Assembly (NCBI GenBank): GCA_025200525.1
Contig: CM045763.1
Coordinates: 92,919,044 to 92,983,043 of the forward strand
Length of the DNA: 64,000 nucleotides
Direction of reading: 5' to 3'
Source: Camellia lanceoleosa
Taxonomy: Eukaryota > Streptophyta > Magnoliopsida > Ericales > Theaceae
In this document: piece by piece, positions 11,080-23,180 of the stretch
Layout: every line of letters begins with the position of its first letter
How positions within the stretch are numbered: position 1 is the stretch's first letter
Notes under the pieces: generated by a model
The model's input: only the letters and a program-made list of their open reading frames with translations
Databases searched by the model: none
What the model was told of the DNA's origin: nothing
Made by a program: the position numbers and the translations under genes

Positions 11080-11365
11080 TGTAAGTTTGTGGATTTGTTG
11101 CGAGATATTGGGAGTCTCAGAACTTGATATTTATTCATCATCTGCTCGTGGCAGAGATCGAGCTTTTTTATGGTAAAAATGATTTGGAGCTAGCGTTGTT
11201 TTTGCTTAATGTGCGTGTAAGATGACCATCTTTATGGTAAAAATGATTTGGAAGATGACCATCTTTTATTCTCCCCCTTTACCACAAAATGTGCGTGTAA
11301 AGTTGCATCGTTGTGCTTTGGTTCCTGCTGCGACAGTTGTTTTTCAGAAGACATGAAGTCTTTTG
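11080..11365 (+). pseudogene. FBD-like terminal exon of gene copy 1, scrambled
   Basis: The stretch with CGAGATATTGGGAGTCTCAG and the following TTATTCATCATCTG corresponds to the terminal exon of copy 2 (18170-18413: ARYWESQNLRFIRHLE). A second match, GCTGCGACAGTTGTTTTTCAG at about 11326, corresponds to the end of that exon. In between, blocks containing TTTATGGTAAAAATGATTTGG (at 11167 and 11231) and AATGTGCGTGTAA are each present twice, showing local duplication. No open frame crosses the region. Confidence 0.5.
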
Positions 11366-11879
11366 GGTGTTCTTGGACATTGTTTTTAATTTTGCTTGGA
11401 CTAATGTGGATTTGAAGATTAAATTGGCCTTGATTGTAAAATGGGAAAGAATTCATTGTTGTGTGTTAATGAGAGACCCCTTCCGATAATTATTTGATAA
11501 CTTTATTATTTTTTATATGAATTATGTTTTGTATGTAATCTTTGTTATAATTGTAATTCATTGACTTTCATCGTATTATCATATATGTATCTATCTTATA
11601 TCATATCTATCTATATACTCTAAGGGTTGCTTTGAGTTTTCTACAGTAAAAGATTGGTTTTTTTTTTTTTTTTGGCACCCATCTATCAAAAATGCCATCC
11701 ACTTTGATGTGATAAATGCTCTCTTCAAACTAAAAGGTCCTTTAATGGAATTTGTCTGGACAACGAAAAACTCTCAACTTTACTCTAATCACCGGTTAAC
11801 CCAGTTACTTTGGTCTCTCTTTTTTTTCAATTAATCATTTTCACTAGGCTGAGCTTTTTTCTTTTTTTGTTTTTTGGAG
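11366..11879. other. AT-rich spacer, no gene seen
   Basis: Contains a T-tract at 11658-11674 and low-complexity AT sequence. Nothing coding. Just beyond it, the sequence near 11881-11945 reads on the minus strand like the 3' end of a LINE (TTTTTAATATAAATGTTTTC), a possible short antisense LINE fragment. Confidence 0.35.
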
Positions 11880-11942
11880 AACATAGAAAACATTTATATT
11901 AAAAACAACCTGCAAAAACAAGATGGGCCAAACAAACCAAGC

Positions 11943-12016
11943 CTGTGCCTTGTTACTCTACTAGTTGGATGATATCTCTGTGCCTTGTTAATTACTCTAC
12001 TAGTTGGATGATATCT
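11943..12016. repeat. Short direct duplication near LINE 5' end
   Basis: TGTGCCTTGTT-ACTCTACTAGTTGG-ATGATATC occurs twice in tandem, the second copy with three extra bases (AAT). It may be a scar of insertion or repair at the 5' junction. Confidence 0.8.
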
Positions 12017-12017
12017 G

Positions 12018-13142
12018 CTGAAGAACAATGATACCATCAAGGTGAGAATTGCTACTAAGTGCATGGAGTCCATAAACACAACAATTATTCTGCGATGCAA
12101 GGGGATCGACTTCCCAGTCAAGGTTTGTGAAGAACATGTGGTGATTTCAGAGGTGATACATAGGCAATGCAAATGTTATAGTGAACAGTCCCAAACGGAA
12201 AATTCAAATTCAAATGGTGAGGAACAGGATCAAGAGCAGAGATCTGTTGTAGGGAGCAAGAAGGGTAAAGATGAAGCTGATGTGGAGGGCCACGTTGGTG
12301 GTGTGCTGGACAACACAGGTGTTGTGGAGGCAAGGGGGCCAAGGGTAGGATATGATAACCATACAGCCACTGATGGACAACTGAGGGAGCTAAGCATGTC
12401 TAGGGTTGAGGAGACTATCATGTCGATAGGTCATTTGGCCCTGCTATGAAACAACACAGTGGTGGAAGTGATGCATCTGCAGGTTCGGTCATCGTCGGGG
12501 CCAACTCCTGTTCCGATTCAAAATGAAGGTAACCAGATTATAGAAGATGATGTTATTACTCCTGGTTTTATGAAGAGTCTCAGTGGGCCAGAAAAAGATG
12601 CACCTGGGCTTAATATAGAGGTGTTATTAAGTAAGGCCCATGTCTTACAGTGTGGTAACATTCTGGGCCATAGATCTTCTAAGTTAAGTGATCCAAAGGA
12701 TCAGCTAACAGAGGAGGATGAAGCCCAAAATAGCAAGGGCAAGGCAACCCATGACAGTGTGGATAAGGAGCCCTACGGAGCAGTAACATGTTATACGGCA
12801 GTGGTTGATCAAAAAAGGAAAAATACCACAAAAGAAAAAGGTAAAGGAATGGTGAAGTACCAGAAGAAGAAAAAAGGAAACATACAAATAGGGGTTAGAT
12901 CAGAGTTGAACTTCAAGAAAGGTGTTATATTTAGGTCGGCAGCTGCAGCTATTTCATTGTCCATGGCCAGCAAATCGGGTTCTGGTCAGTTGCTCCTTAA
13001 TGAGGCAGAAGCGTCTCTAAAGATAGGGAAGTTACTTGGGCTGAAATGTAAAGGCAAGGATGAGGAAGTAATTAGTAAATTGATGGAACTGGAAGTTAAG
13101 GATAAGGAGGTGCTGGGTCAAAGGGGTAGCAAGGCAGAATAA
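12018..13142 (+). pseudogene. LINE ORF1 (RNA-binding protein), truncated with one stop
   Basis: ORF1 of plant L1 elements encodes an RNA-binding particle protein. One frame runs from about 12021 to the stop at 13140-13142, broken only by a TGA at 12447-12449. The first 50 residues (VRIATKCMESINTTI, KGIDFPVKVCEEH) resemble the C-terminal part of the usual N-terminal domain, so the start is probably lost. The rest is hydrophilic, with a lysine-rich block (KEKGKGMVKYQKKKKG) that would suit nucleic-acid binding. No CCHC knuckle is seen. ORF2 begins about 40 nt after its stop, as expected. Confidence 0.65.
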
Positions 13143-13184
13143 TCTGTATCTGCTGTGGAGTTTTTGGTGTGTAAGTTTGTTTTA

Positions 13185-16100
13185 ATGAAGCTCTTATCTT
13201 GGAACGTTAGAGGGTTAGGCAAGTCCATTAAAAGGAGAAAAATAAAAAAACTTCTATTTGAAAGGAAGGTGGATGTGGCACTGTTTCAGGAAACAAAGAG
13301 ACCTGCTATAACTGAGAAATTTGTCAAATCTTGTTGGCCTGGGGATTAGATGGATTATATGGCTGTGGACTTAGAGGGTGCAGCTGGTGGATTACTGTGT
13401 GTCTGGAATCCACAAGTGTTTCAACTTCTGGATTGCTGTTGCAACAGGTATTTTAACATTTTGTCTGGCACTCTTTTTACAAGTATAGCTTGTGTTAATG
13501 TGAATGTCTATGGCCCGACTGATAGTGCTAATAGGAAGAGATTATGGGAAACTTTGAAGAATTTAAAGAGAAGTCTTATCAACCCTTGGTGCTTGGGGGG
13601 GAATTTTAATGAGGTTAGGAAATTATCTGAGAGGGTGGGTTGTTCCCAAAGGTGTGGTGGTATGAAGGATTTTAACGAGCTAATCGATAACCTAGAAGTG
13701 TGTGACTTACCAATGTTGGGGAGAAAGTTCACTTGATGTAACTCTCAGAATGGTGCCAAATGGAGTAGGCTGGACAAATTTTTACTCAGTCCAGATTGGT
13801 TGCAGAAATTTAACTTTAAACTGTGGGGATTACCAAGAAGGCTCTCGGATCATTGTCCTATTTTAATGATGGAAGATGAAAGAGGTTGGGGTCCAAAGCC
13901 ATTTAGGTTCCTAAATGCCTGGTGTCTTCATCCGAATTTTAAGAATTTTGTACAGCAAATTTGGTCTGAATCTCATATAAATGGTTGGGTTGGTTTCAAA
14001 TGTTTAAGGAAACTGAGATTACTTAAAGCAGCATTAAAAAGATGGAACCTTGAGGTGTTTGGCAAGGTGGATTTTAAACTCAAGCAACTGGAGGAGGAGA
14101 TACATGTCTTGGATTTGGTAGCTGAACAAAGGTCATTCACTGATGCAAAGAGGTCTACACTTAGGGAGTTAAAAGGCGAAGCATGAAACTTGAGTAAAAT
14201 GGTTGAATAGTTATGGTTGCAAAAGTCTAGAGCTAACTGGATATTAAAAGGTGATAGAAATACTAAATTCTTCCATGTTATGGCCTCCACGAGAAGGAAT
14301 AGGAATGCACTGTGCTCAATTGAGGTTAATGGGGCCTTGACTGAAGATCCTAAGGAAATTAGAACCGAAGTGTTCAATCACTTTCAGAGGCAGTTTTCAG
14401 AATCATGGTATAATAGGCCAAGTTTATATGGTCCATTAAAGTCTATTGGGGATGAAGAGGCGCGTGTTGCTTTGGAAGCTGAGTTCACAGAATCTGAAAA
14501 TTGTGGCAGCTCTTAAGAATTGTGATGGGAATAAGGCCCATGGCCCTGATGATTTTTACCTAATGATGCTCCAAAAGTGTTGGCAAATAATTAAAGGGGA
14601 TGTGATGCAGTTCATGAGTGAGTTCCATACCAACTCAAAGTTGGTCCTTGGTATTAATAGCTCCTTTGTAGCCTTGCTTCCAAAGAATGAAAATCCTTCT
14701 TCTCTCAGTGATTTTAGGCCTATCAGTCTTGTTGGTTCATTGTACAAAGTGCTTTCCAAAGTTTTATCCAGTAGACTCAAAGTTGTTTTACCTAAGATCA
14801 TTAGTGAGTCTCAATCAGCTTTTATAGGGGGTAGAAGTATTCTTGATGGTATTCTGGTTGCTAATGAGATTGTTGATGATTGGAAAAAGAAGCAAAAGAA
14901 AGGGCTTATCTTAAAACTCGATTTCGAGAAAGCATATGACTCAATAAATTGGGAGTTCCTCTTCTCCATGCTATCAAACTTTGGTTTTGGATCAAGATGG
15001 ATCAAATGGATAAAGGAATGTGTCTCAACTGCCAAAATCTCTATTCTGGTGAATGGATCACCTACAGCTGAGTTTAGTCCTCAAAGGGGACTTAGAGAAG
15101 GTGATCCCTTATCCCATTTTCTCTTTAACATTGTAGCTGAGGGTCTTAATATTCTGATTCATAGAGCTGTCCAAGCTGGATTGATCAAGGGTGCACCAGT
15201 TGATTCAAATGATCTTATTATTACTCACCTACAATTTGCTGATGACACAATCTTGTTTTGTGAGGCAAAGAGAGAGGAGGTGCTTAATATCAAAAGAATA
15301 TTGAGATGTTTTGAAATCTTGTCTAGGTTGAAGATAAATTATCACAAGAGTGTACTGTGTGGTGTTGGCATTAATGAAGACCTTACCAGAGATTTTGCTG
15401 CCATTCTGAACTGCTTGCATCATAGGCTCCCTTTGAAGTATTTAGGGATGCCATTGGGGGCTAATCCAAGGAGGAGAAGGTCATGGCAATCAAGTCTGTG
15501 CTATCTTCACTACCAGTGTATTACTTATCTTTGTTCAGAATGCCTGAAGGGGTAGCCAAAGAGATTGATAGAATTCAGTCCAGATTTCTTTGGGGGGGTG
15601 ATGAACTTAGAAGGAAAATTCACATGGTAAAGTGGGAGGAAATCACTCAAAGCAAAAGTAACAGGGGTCTTGGTAATAGAAAGGTGAGAATCATGAATGA
15701 ATGTCTTCTTCTCAAATGGTGGTGGAGGTTTGGGAGTGAATTTGACTCTATTTGGAAACAAGTGATTCTTAACAAGTACCCGCAGCAGGGTGGGTCTAGG
15801 TGGCCCGATCAAGATGCAAATTCCAGATATTCTATGGTGTAGAGGGACATTTTGAGGGTTGTTATTAAGTGCCCAAAGTTGCTGGAGGTATTTAAGGCCA
15901 ACTCAAAGATCAATATTAGAGATGGGAGGCTCATAAGTTTTTGGCTGGATCAATGGGTTAGTAGTGACTGTTTAAAGAATTTATTTCCTAGATTATTCTC
16001 TGTGTCTATGCATAAAGGTATATCAGTGGCAGTGATTAAGAGCAGGAGTAATGGAAATGAGGAGTTGGATTTGTCTTTTAGAAGAGCATTGTTCCAATGG

Positions 16101-16793
16101 GAACTTGAAGAGTTGAGGAAGATGAAGGAGTTGCTCCAAACTGCTCCAGAGCTTAGGAATGGTGTGTTGGATGGATTGTCTTGGGCTGCAGACAGGTCTG
16201 GTACCTTTACTGTTTCGTCTGCCTACAAGTGAAATGAGTCACCATCTAATATGCCTGCAAAAGTGGTAGATCTTATCTGGAAGAATGCTGCACCTCCAAA
16301 AGTGCAATTTTTTGCTTGGCTAGCATGGAAAGGGAGGATCAAGACTTCTACTTATTTGCAAAGAATTGGAATCCTAAGTGCCAATTCTGATGTTAACTGC
16401 GTATTTTGCAGGAATGAAAGGGAAACTGTATCTCATGTGCTGCTGTGCTGTACGTTCAGTTGGAGAGTTTGGTCTCATATTATTGAATGGTGGGGTGTAT
16501 ATTGGGTGCAGCCGGGTTCAGTGGTTGGTCTTTTTCAATGGTGGACTGGGTTTAGATGCAACAACAGATTGAAGGTAATCTGGAGGATAATCCCACTAGC
16601 AGTGCTTTGATCTTTATGGAAGCAGAGAAATGAAATCATTTTTAATGAGCCACAGTTGGGTTTCGAAAAGTTGTGTGATCTTATCAAAACACGAATTGCG
16701 TTGTGGTTCAAAGCCTCTAGTCCTTCCTTTTGTTATTCAGTTGATGATTGGGTGTTTAATTTGCAAAATGTGAAATTCTGCATCATGCACTGA
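13185..16793 (+). pseudogene. LINE ORF2: endonuclease-reverse transcriptase, broken
   Basis: Translation can start at the ATG at 13185 (MKLLSWNVRGLGK), the classic start of the APE-like endonuclease. Endonuclease motifs include the catalytic-type E in LFQETKR and the late LSDHCPI block at about 13838-13858. RT blocks follow: a DFRPISLVGSLYK region, LKLDFEKAYDS, the FADDT catalytic motif (about 15235-15249) and KYLGMPLGANPRRR. A C-terminal zinc-type region (VNCVFCRNERETVSHVLLCC, about 16390-16450) fits the plant zf-RVT domain. Breaks: TAG at 13347, TGA at 13734, stops near 14184 and 14208, frameshift near 14500, frameshift plus about 75 nt missing near 15475, TAG near 15840, stop near 16230, TGA near 16608. 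Natural end TGA at 16791-16793. Confidence 0.9.
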
Positions 16794-17331
16794 GAGTGTT
16801 AACCTGTGTACTGCTGTTTTTTGGATGTTGTTCTGTTCTGGTGCATCTGATTTAGAGGGTGTTCTGTTCTAATATGTTGCTCATGGTTGTGTGCTGTTAT
16901 GCTGTTCATGGCTGTGTGCTGTTGTTCTGTTCTATTGTGCCTGATCTGTTTTGCTCATGGCTGTGTGCTGTTATGTCTGATCTGTTTGATCAGTTTTGCT
17001 GCTGTGTTGGTTTAAATAATCTTGGTGCGTGTATTGGATGAAGGGTGGATGTAGTTCAAGGCTGCTGATGTTCTGCTTTGGTGCTTGGAAGGGATGTTGT
17101 AGGGCCTGATCTGTTTGGTGTTTAAAGGAGTGATGTACTGCCTGATCTGGTTTTGGTGCTATTGTGCATATTATTTCTGGTTTTTCTGGTTTTTATTTTC
17201 TCTTTTTGTTTTGCTCGTTGGTTTCTCACTAACTAGGAGGTTGGAGCTTGTTTTAGCTCCAAGCTCCTCTTTATTGATATAATTTTTTATTTTATTTCAT
17301 CAATAAAGTCTTCTTTTCGTTGATCAAAAAA
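16794..17331 (+). other. LINE 3' untranslated region and A-tail
   Basis: A GTTCTG- and GCTGTG-rich sequence with no ORF, then GGTTTCTCACTAACTAGGAGG and a small GGAGC/GCTCC hairpin near 17243-17260. It ends AATAAAG...GATCAAAAAAA. The A-run at 17325-17331 marks the probable 3' end. Confidence 0.7.
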
Positions 17332-18169
17332 ATAATTTGTTAACGTTATGTTTATTATTTTGCATTATCATTGCATTGATTTAATTGGACGTATTATCAA
17401 TATTTTTTTTTTTCCAATATAGTGATAATAACAAATCACATAGTAAACACAGAAAATTGTTATGTATAACCAGAATATTTCACTAAGAACTCTTCACCTT
17501 TGATGTGATTTCCCATGTGGCATGGTTTCATATTTTCAAAAGATAATAAAAGCATACACACCTTTGAAAGGGGTATATACCATATGTAAATTATGATATT
17601 TGTGATGTTAATTTTTACAAATGCCATAATTACAAATAATAATAATCCTTCACAATTAAACACCACATAATGTATAACTATTTTTTTAAAATCATAATTG
17701 ATCATAACTAACATCACAATAAATTATAATTAAAAATCACAAACGTCATAACTAAGACATGGTACGCACCGAAAAATGATTTCCCATTTTCAAAATACAA
17801 TGATTCATATAAGACTTTTATTACATGATAATACAAATGAGTAACGAAACAATGGTGAAATAAAAATCTAATGGTAAATAACATTTCTCATTTTTTAAAT
17901 ATGGTGACTTACCTTTTGCTAAACATAACTTTTAATTGGAACGTTAATGCTCATGAACATTGCAGAGCATCTCCGTTTCAACTTAAGATATTGACCCTGC
18001 TCATTTTACATCACTACCACAATACAAGTCAACTTCAACACCAATAATTCTAAACTTCAAACTGTCTCCAACTTAACTGATAAAAAATCCTCATAAACAT
18101 TTAAAGAACATAATTATCTCCAGTAAACAACTTTAAATATATATAAATAAAAAAACCATTCAAAGAAAT
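17332..18169. other. AT-rich intergenic sequence, no gene seen
   Basis: Very AT-rich with many short stops in all frames. It lies between the LINE tail and the 3' end of F-box-like copy 2. No RNA gene or repeat boundary recognised. Confidence 0.5.
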
Positions 18170-20486
18170 TCATACGTCCTGAAAAACAACTCTGGCAGCA
18201 GAATCCATAGCACAATTGTGTATCTTCATAATGGCAGAGAGGAAGGCAAGTGGAAGAAAATCATATTCTTCAAATTTTGGCATGCTTGAGCAAAAATAAT
18301 CCTAGCTCCACTTCATTCATTCCACCATCAGACAGCCCTATCTCTACCATCTCCAGATGACGAATAAATCTTAGGTTTTGAGACTCCCAATATCTTGCAT
18401 TAAACCCAGATGCCTGCAGCAAGATAGGGAAAAAATTTACTAATTTAAAATATCATCCATCTTCAAAAGAGGTTGTGCAATGAACTATATTACTCACATT
18501 GTTTTTAGCCGAGGGTGTAGATGATTTTATGATGCGATGAAACCTTAAAGAGGGCTTCATATAGTCGGTAAATAATTTACAACACTTCATGCTGCAATGT
18601 ATTCTTGTACTGCTGATATTGGTGTTAGCCAACAAGGGTGGGGAAGATTTTATGCTTAAAGTCTTTAAGTTGGTCATTCCAGAAAGAAGAGAGATCACTG
18701 CTGGAACTAGGTCATCATTTAAACTGCTAATGTACATATACAATCCACGTACATGATTTAAGCTAGGACACCGGTAACCTTGCTCATACAAAACCTGCAA
18801 CATTATGAATACAAACTCGTAAGTTTTAAGAAAAAGAAAAATGGAAAAATAAGAAAGATTCTTGGCCAGTTTCCCTATAGTAAGTGCTAGCTCAGCTCTA
18901 AAGATTGAGGAAAAGACTATCACTTTACGTAATAATTTAACAAAAAATAAGGGCAAAATTCACTTTATCCCCTTGTAGTTCAAGGCTAGAGCCCGGAACA
19001 TTTTATCTCAATGTGGTTCAAATATGGGCAAACTCTACACTGTTGTTTTGGACTGATTTGCAACTGCTAGGTTCTCCCTCCAAATGGCGCCTATTGCATA
19101 GTTACGGCTTCATTTTCCTCTTTTCCCACCAAAACAGTTAACAAAATTTCCAGTTAGTTCTTTTGAATTTCACCCAACAAAATAGTTTAGTCAGTCAAGT
19201 CCAACTATGCAAGAGAGGCAGACATGAGGGAAGAAAAAACGTCCTTTTCATTGAAGGCTAAAATAGTCTTTGATCACTAGCTTTAACAGATGTTAGATAA
19301 CAAATCAGTCCAAAAGTACATGGGGGGCAATCTGTCTATATATTTAAACCATAACGAAGTAAAGTAAATTTTTTCCCAAAAAACAAAAGCGGGAATAAAT
19401 ATATATATACATAAAGTGACAATAACACTAGTAATGCTAAAAATTGTTGACCAGTTGATTCTATTAGTGGACAAATGTACTACAATGCTGGAGGGGGAAA
19501 AAATACATAACAAATCAATGATATTAGACTTATTTTGGCAATTGGCTAAAATAGCAAAAAAGCCACTACAAAAAAATCCTCTCTCTACTTTGTCATTTTG
19601 TAAAAAGTCAAAAAAAAAAAAAAAAATCAACTAAAATAGTCAATTCTCAAAACAATCTTACTTTCCATATAAAAATGGAAAATTAACAAGATTCGGACTT
19701 TACATCGCACATAAATAATCTAATATAAGCACAAAGCAAACTGTATTTACCTTAATCATAAGGTCACGTACAACAAGATCTTTAGTTTTGCTAACACAAA
19801 GAAGAATCTTATGCAAGTTCTTATTAGTATCTTCCTTGGGTTCAAGAAAAAGTCGAGCAACTTCTAATTGCATCAAGGGTTCCAGACGGTTATCATTTGT
19901 TGGATTTCCATTCCACATCAACTGTTTAAGATTGGGAGCACAAATTTTCAGAGACTAGCCGATAGAGGAATTGAATGTCCACTCCACATTTATGACTTGA
20001 AGTTTCCCACCTACAATTCTAAGATGGCAGAGTTGGGAGGAACAAGGTTCCACTAACGTAAACCGCACTAGAGATGGAATTTTGATGCTAACTTTGCATA
20101 TCTCCTCGATATGCTCAAGCCATAATTCCTCAAGAAAGACACAGTAGGATGAGATCCACTCACTGAAGGACTTGTCTACTTTAAACGATGTTATCGACAA
20201 GGATTGGAGATAAGTAAACCCAAGAGAGGATGGCAATCCAAGAAAGCAACCATGCAAATTCACCGCTACTGACCTCAAGGATTCACAATAAAATAAGCAG
20301 AGCGGAAAATTAACCCTTTTGCTTTCATTATAATGGAGCTCAAGATCAAGTACTTCAACATTACACTCCACTGCTACATGTAACCATGTGATGATGCGAT
20401 AGAGTTCCATACCTAGTTTGGACCCGAATCGAATACAAAAGCGACATATTTTCCTCCCTTCACGTTCTACCAATAACCTATCCAAT
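18170..20486 (-). pseudogene. F-box/LRR-FBD-like gene copy 2 (no F-box exon present)
   Basis: Host-type gene on the minus strand with three exons. Exon 1, 20486-19751, encodes leucine-rich repeat sequence (CIRFGSKLGMELYR, EVLDLELHY, LPSSLGFTYLQSLSI, EELWLEHIEE, SLVRFTLV). The donor AAG/GTAAAT is at 19750. Exon 2, 18794-18498, has acceptor TTGCAG and donor GTGAGT and encodes VLYEQGYRCPSLNHV and GMTNLKTLSIKSS. Exon 3, 18413-18170, after CTGCAG encodes ARYWESQNLRFIRHLE and LGLFLLKHAK, like the FBD tail of plant F-box/LRR proteins. A TAG at 19955-19957 and a 1-nt frameshift in the exon 3 A-run (about 18270) break it. The F-box end is missing because a TE starts at 20487. Family assignment is from motif style only. 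Confidence 0.7.
18951..19377. mobile_element. Mutator-like MITE in the intron of F-box-like copy 2
   Basis: A 427-bp non-coding element. The left end GGGCAAAATTCACTTTA and the reverse complement of the right end, GGGAAAAAATTTACTTTA, form imperfect terminal inverted repeats of about 30 bp. Flanks AAAAAATAA (18942-18950) and AAAAAACAA (19378-19386) match at 8 of 9 positions, which would fit a 9-bp Mutator-type duplication, though A-richness weakens this. The copy 1 intron is not complete enough to compare for presence or absence. Confidence 0.55.
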
Positions 20487-22250
20487 TGTCACAACCCAAA
20501 CCCGCTCCTAAAAGTTTGGCATCGTAACTAGCCAATAATCCTTGGACTACCAAAGGCCTTCCTGAACAATAAAAAACAAATAATCGGGACTTGTGGAAGC
20601 AATAGACAAAAGCACCAATAGTCCAATGAGCTGTGCATCTATATGAACAAATATTTGCATGCAAAAACGTTAATTTACCCACTTACATTACATAACGTAA
20701 AACATAATATCTTATACAAAACATATGTACGGGTCAAAAGTGCGCAACAAAATCAAAAGCTTGACGACGGCCTTCCAGGCCTAGCCCCAACTCCGAGGCA
20801 CCCAAAACACTTGGTAGGCTTCAAAATGGTGGCTCGATAAAAACCCGTCTACACTTGCCCTCCAGAATGCTCACCTATAAATATACATAAAAACAGTGAG
20901 CTAAAGCCCAATGAATAATATGAAAGTAAAGGGGTAAGTGAACGAATTCCACATATAACATATCCGTAAAACAAATCATGTCACAATCATTCATAACAGT
21001 CTCATATTTGAACATAACATAATGGTACATCCCACAGAACATAACACATAGATCGTCTTCCGACTAAAGTAATCGGTTCCGGATACCGATTAAACACATA
21101 TCACCACAACGAAGTGGCTAACGAGATCTCGTATCATGTGTATGTCATGGACCCGCACTGATATGCCGTCCCCCATGACTTGGGACTATCCGTGGATGCC
21201 ATATTAGATTCGCAAATAGGATATTCGTTCACATAATCAAGATAGCATTTTGAGAAAACATAGCTTATCGATAACAGTTAAAACATAATTTCTTTCAACA
21301 TATCTTTACAGAAATGTTACTCACAGTGTGCTTCCAAAACCGGTTGCACGGTCTTCAAGTCTTGACCTACAAATACAACATTCATAGCACAATTCCTCAA
21401 TATATATCCGAGTCATGCAATTGGTTCTTAACCTCATTCAATTATTTATATTCTTTTCTTACTTTATTTCATGCTCATGAAATGCTAATGGATGTATATG
21501 TCATGTGAAAACCATATAAATGAAGGCCTAAAAGTCAGAAAACAAAAAGAGAACTAAACGGGAAAATCTGCCCTATTTGGCCGCATGTGCGGTGGCCTTG
21601 GCTGCATGTGAGTGCCACTGCCGCTCAAAGGGCCTTGGCCTGGCGGTGGGCTATGAGAATGTAACTTTGGCCAAATCAAGATTGGCCGCTTGAGCGGTCT
21701 AGATGGAAAATCAGTCCAAAAATCTACTTTGAAAGGGAACTTCTTCTTTTGCAAAAACAACTTCAAATTCATACATTTCAAGGCCCAAAACACTTGAAAA
21801 AAACTTGAATTTCCCATTTCTAACTTCAAATAAAAATCATAACTTCCAAACAAAATCCAAATGTCCATGTAAAAGCTCACAAACTTGAAATAAGTTGGTA
21901 AAAGTATAAACATGCATATAAGAGTTCCATTTCTGAAGTCTATGGAGTTTCCTCCCCAAATATGACAATCATGCAAGGAAAACATGATTTATAAACATGA
22001 ATTTCATAACATTATGCCATGTATGCTCATAAATGATTCCTAGGTTAAAATACAATACAACACTCTCGATTAGACATAGTTTCCTCTTAATTCAACTTAA
22101 TTACCATGAGATCATGGGTGTATCAACCCTAAAAATGTTTATTATATAATTTTAGACCCATCAATGATGTATTTTAACAATCACATTAAAATGATAAAAT
22201 TAAAATCAACCCTAACAACATGAAGAGTATTAAAATCGGAGCACAACAAT
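20487..22250 (+). mobile_element. Probable chromovirus-type LTR (solo or truncated)
   Basis: Starts TGTCACAACCCAAACCCG directly against the coding sequence of F-box-like copy 2. The start, an internal CTAAAGCCCAATGAATAA stretch and the CATGGACCCGCACTGATATGCC block resemble LTRs of plant Tekay/Del-type Ty3 elements as I remember them. There is no coding sequence. The right end was not found: no terminal CA with a repeat of the left-flank CCAAT could be fixed, so the end coordinate is approximate. Confidence 0.4.
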
Positions 22251-23180
22251 TTTATAGAGATGAAATTAAAACCAAAATCAAAATCCGTTATATTCATAAG
22301 TATTCTGAGGTTCACTATTTATCACTTAGAAAGCTCAAACATAATTTTATGGTAAAAAAATAAAACAAAACAAAAACTGTTTCATTAGCCATTTTATAAG
22401 CAATAATAAAGTGTACAAAAACTGTTTCATCAGCCATTATAATCAAGGCAACTAAAGCAATACATGGTGTAATGCATTCTTTCTTTCAGTATTTGATTTA
22501 GTTTCTGAAGATGGTATATTGTGAATGAATAGTACGCAAATAAATTCACTTTTCAGATAAATTCTCTCTTCAAACTTTAAAAAATAAAAAGTCTGTCAAT
22601 CTTATTTTCCAAGAATATCAGCTCATAACTCTGTTTGGTTTCAATTTTCAGAATTCACTTTTCAGAAAATTCTACTTTTTTGTTTTCATTGAATTTTTTT
22701 AATATCTTAACCATTTTAATATCTTAATATTTGTTGGATAATGCATATGCATAATTCCATTTGTCGTAGCAGAATTCTAAACAAATTGGAAACTGTGAAT
22801 GCATGCATGTTCGTGGAACTAAACTGTGCATACATAAAAACTTGATGAAATACATAGATTGGCATATATAACATAACTAACAATATGAAAAACCCATTAT
22901 GGTTGCGACTTTCAAATTAATTTCCGTACAAAACATTTTCCAATGGTTGCGATTTCAAACTAATTTCCGCTGTTATATTAGTGGCAGGATTAGTGGTTGT
23001 GGTGATTTGAGTCTGAAAAATATTTTCCACATTTCAAAAGTGTATAATAGTTTTACACCCAAATAAACTTGTTTTCTCCATCAACTTTTATTTTTCTTCG
23101 AACCCAATGCCAGAAAATACAAAAAAAATGTTTTCCCTTGAAACAAACAGAGCGCTAAAATCATGAATAATCCACCTTAT
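22251..23180. other. AT-rich spacer with a possible small inverted-repeat element
   Basis: No gene seen. CTCTGTTTGGTTTC near 22629 and GAAACAAACAGAG near 23140 are nearly perfect inverted copies about 510 bp apart, the kind of ends seen on some plant MITEs. A GGTTGCGA-TTTCAAA-TAATTTCCG block is duplicated at 22900-22970. Confidence 0.35.

Larger units (their letters stand above)
11880..17331 (+). mobile_element. L1-type plant LINE, decayed
   Basis: A non-LTR retrotransposon with ORF1, then ORF2 (endonuclease, reverse transcriptase, C-terminal zinc domain), a 3' untranslated region rich in TG-poor T runs, and a short terminal A run at 17325-17331 after GTTGATC. ORF1 lacks a clear N-terminus, so the 5' end is probably truncated. 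The left boundary is uncertain by 100 bp or more, and a 38-bp direct duplication at 11943-12016 lies near it. No target-site duplication could be fixed. It lies between two convergent F-box-like copies. Confidence 0.9.

Noticed and set aside
20482..20486. CCAAT as TSD of the chromovirus-like LTR
   Set aside because: No matching CCAAT next to a terminal CA was found on the right side.
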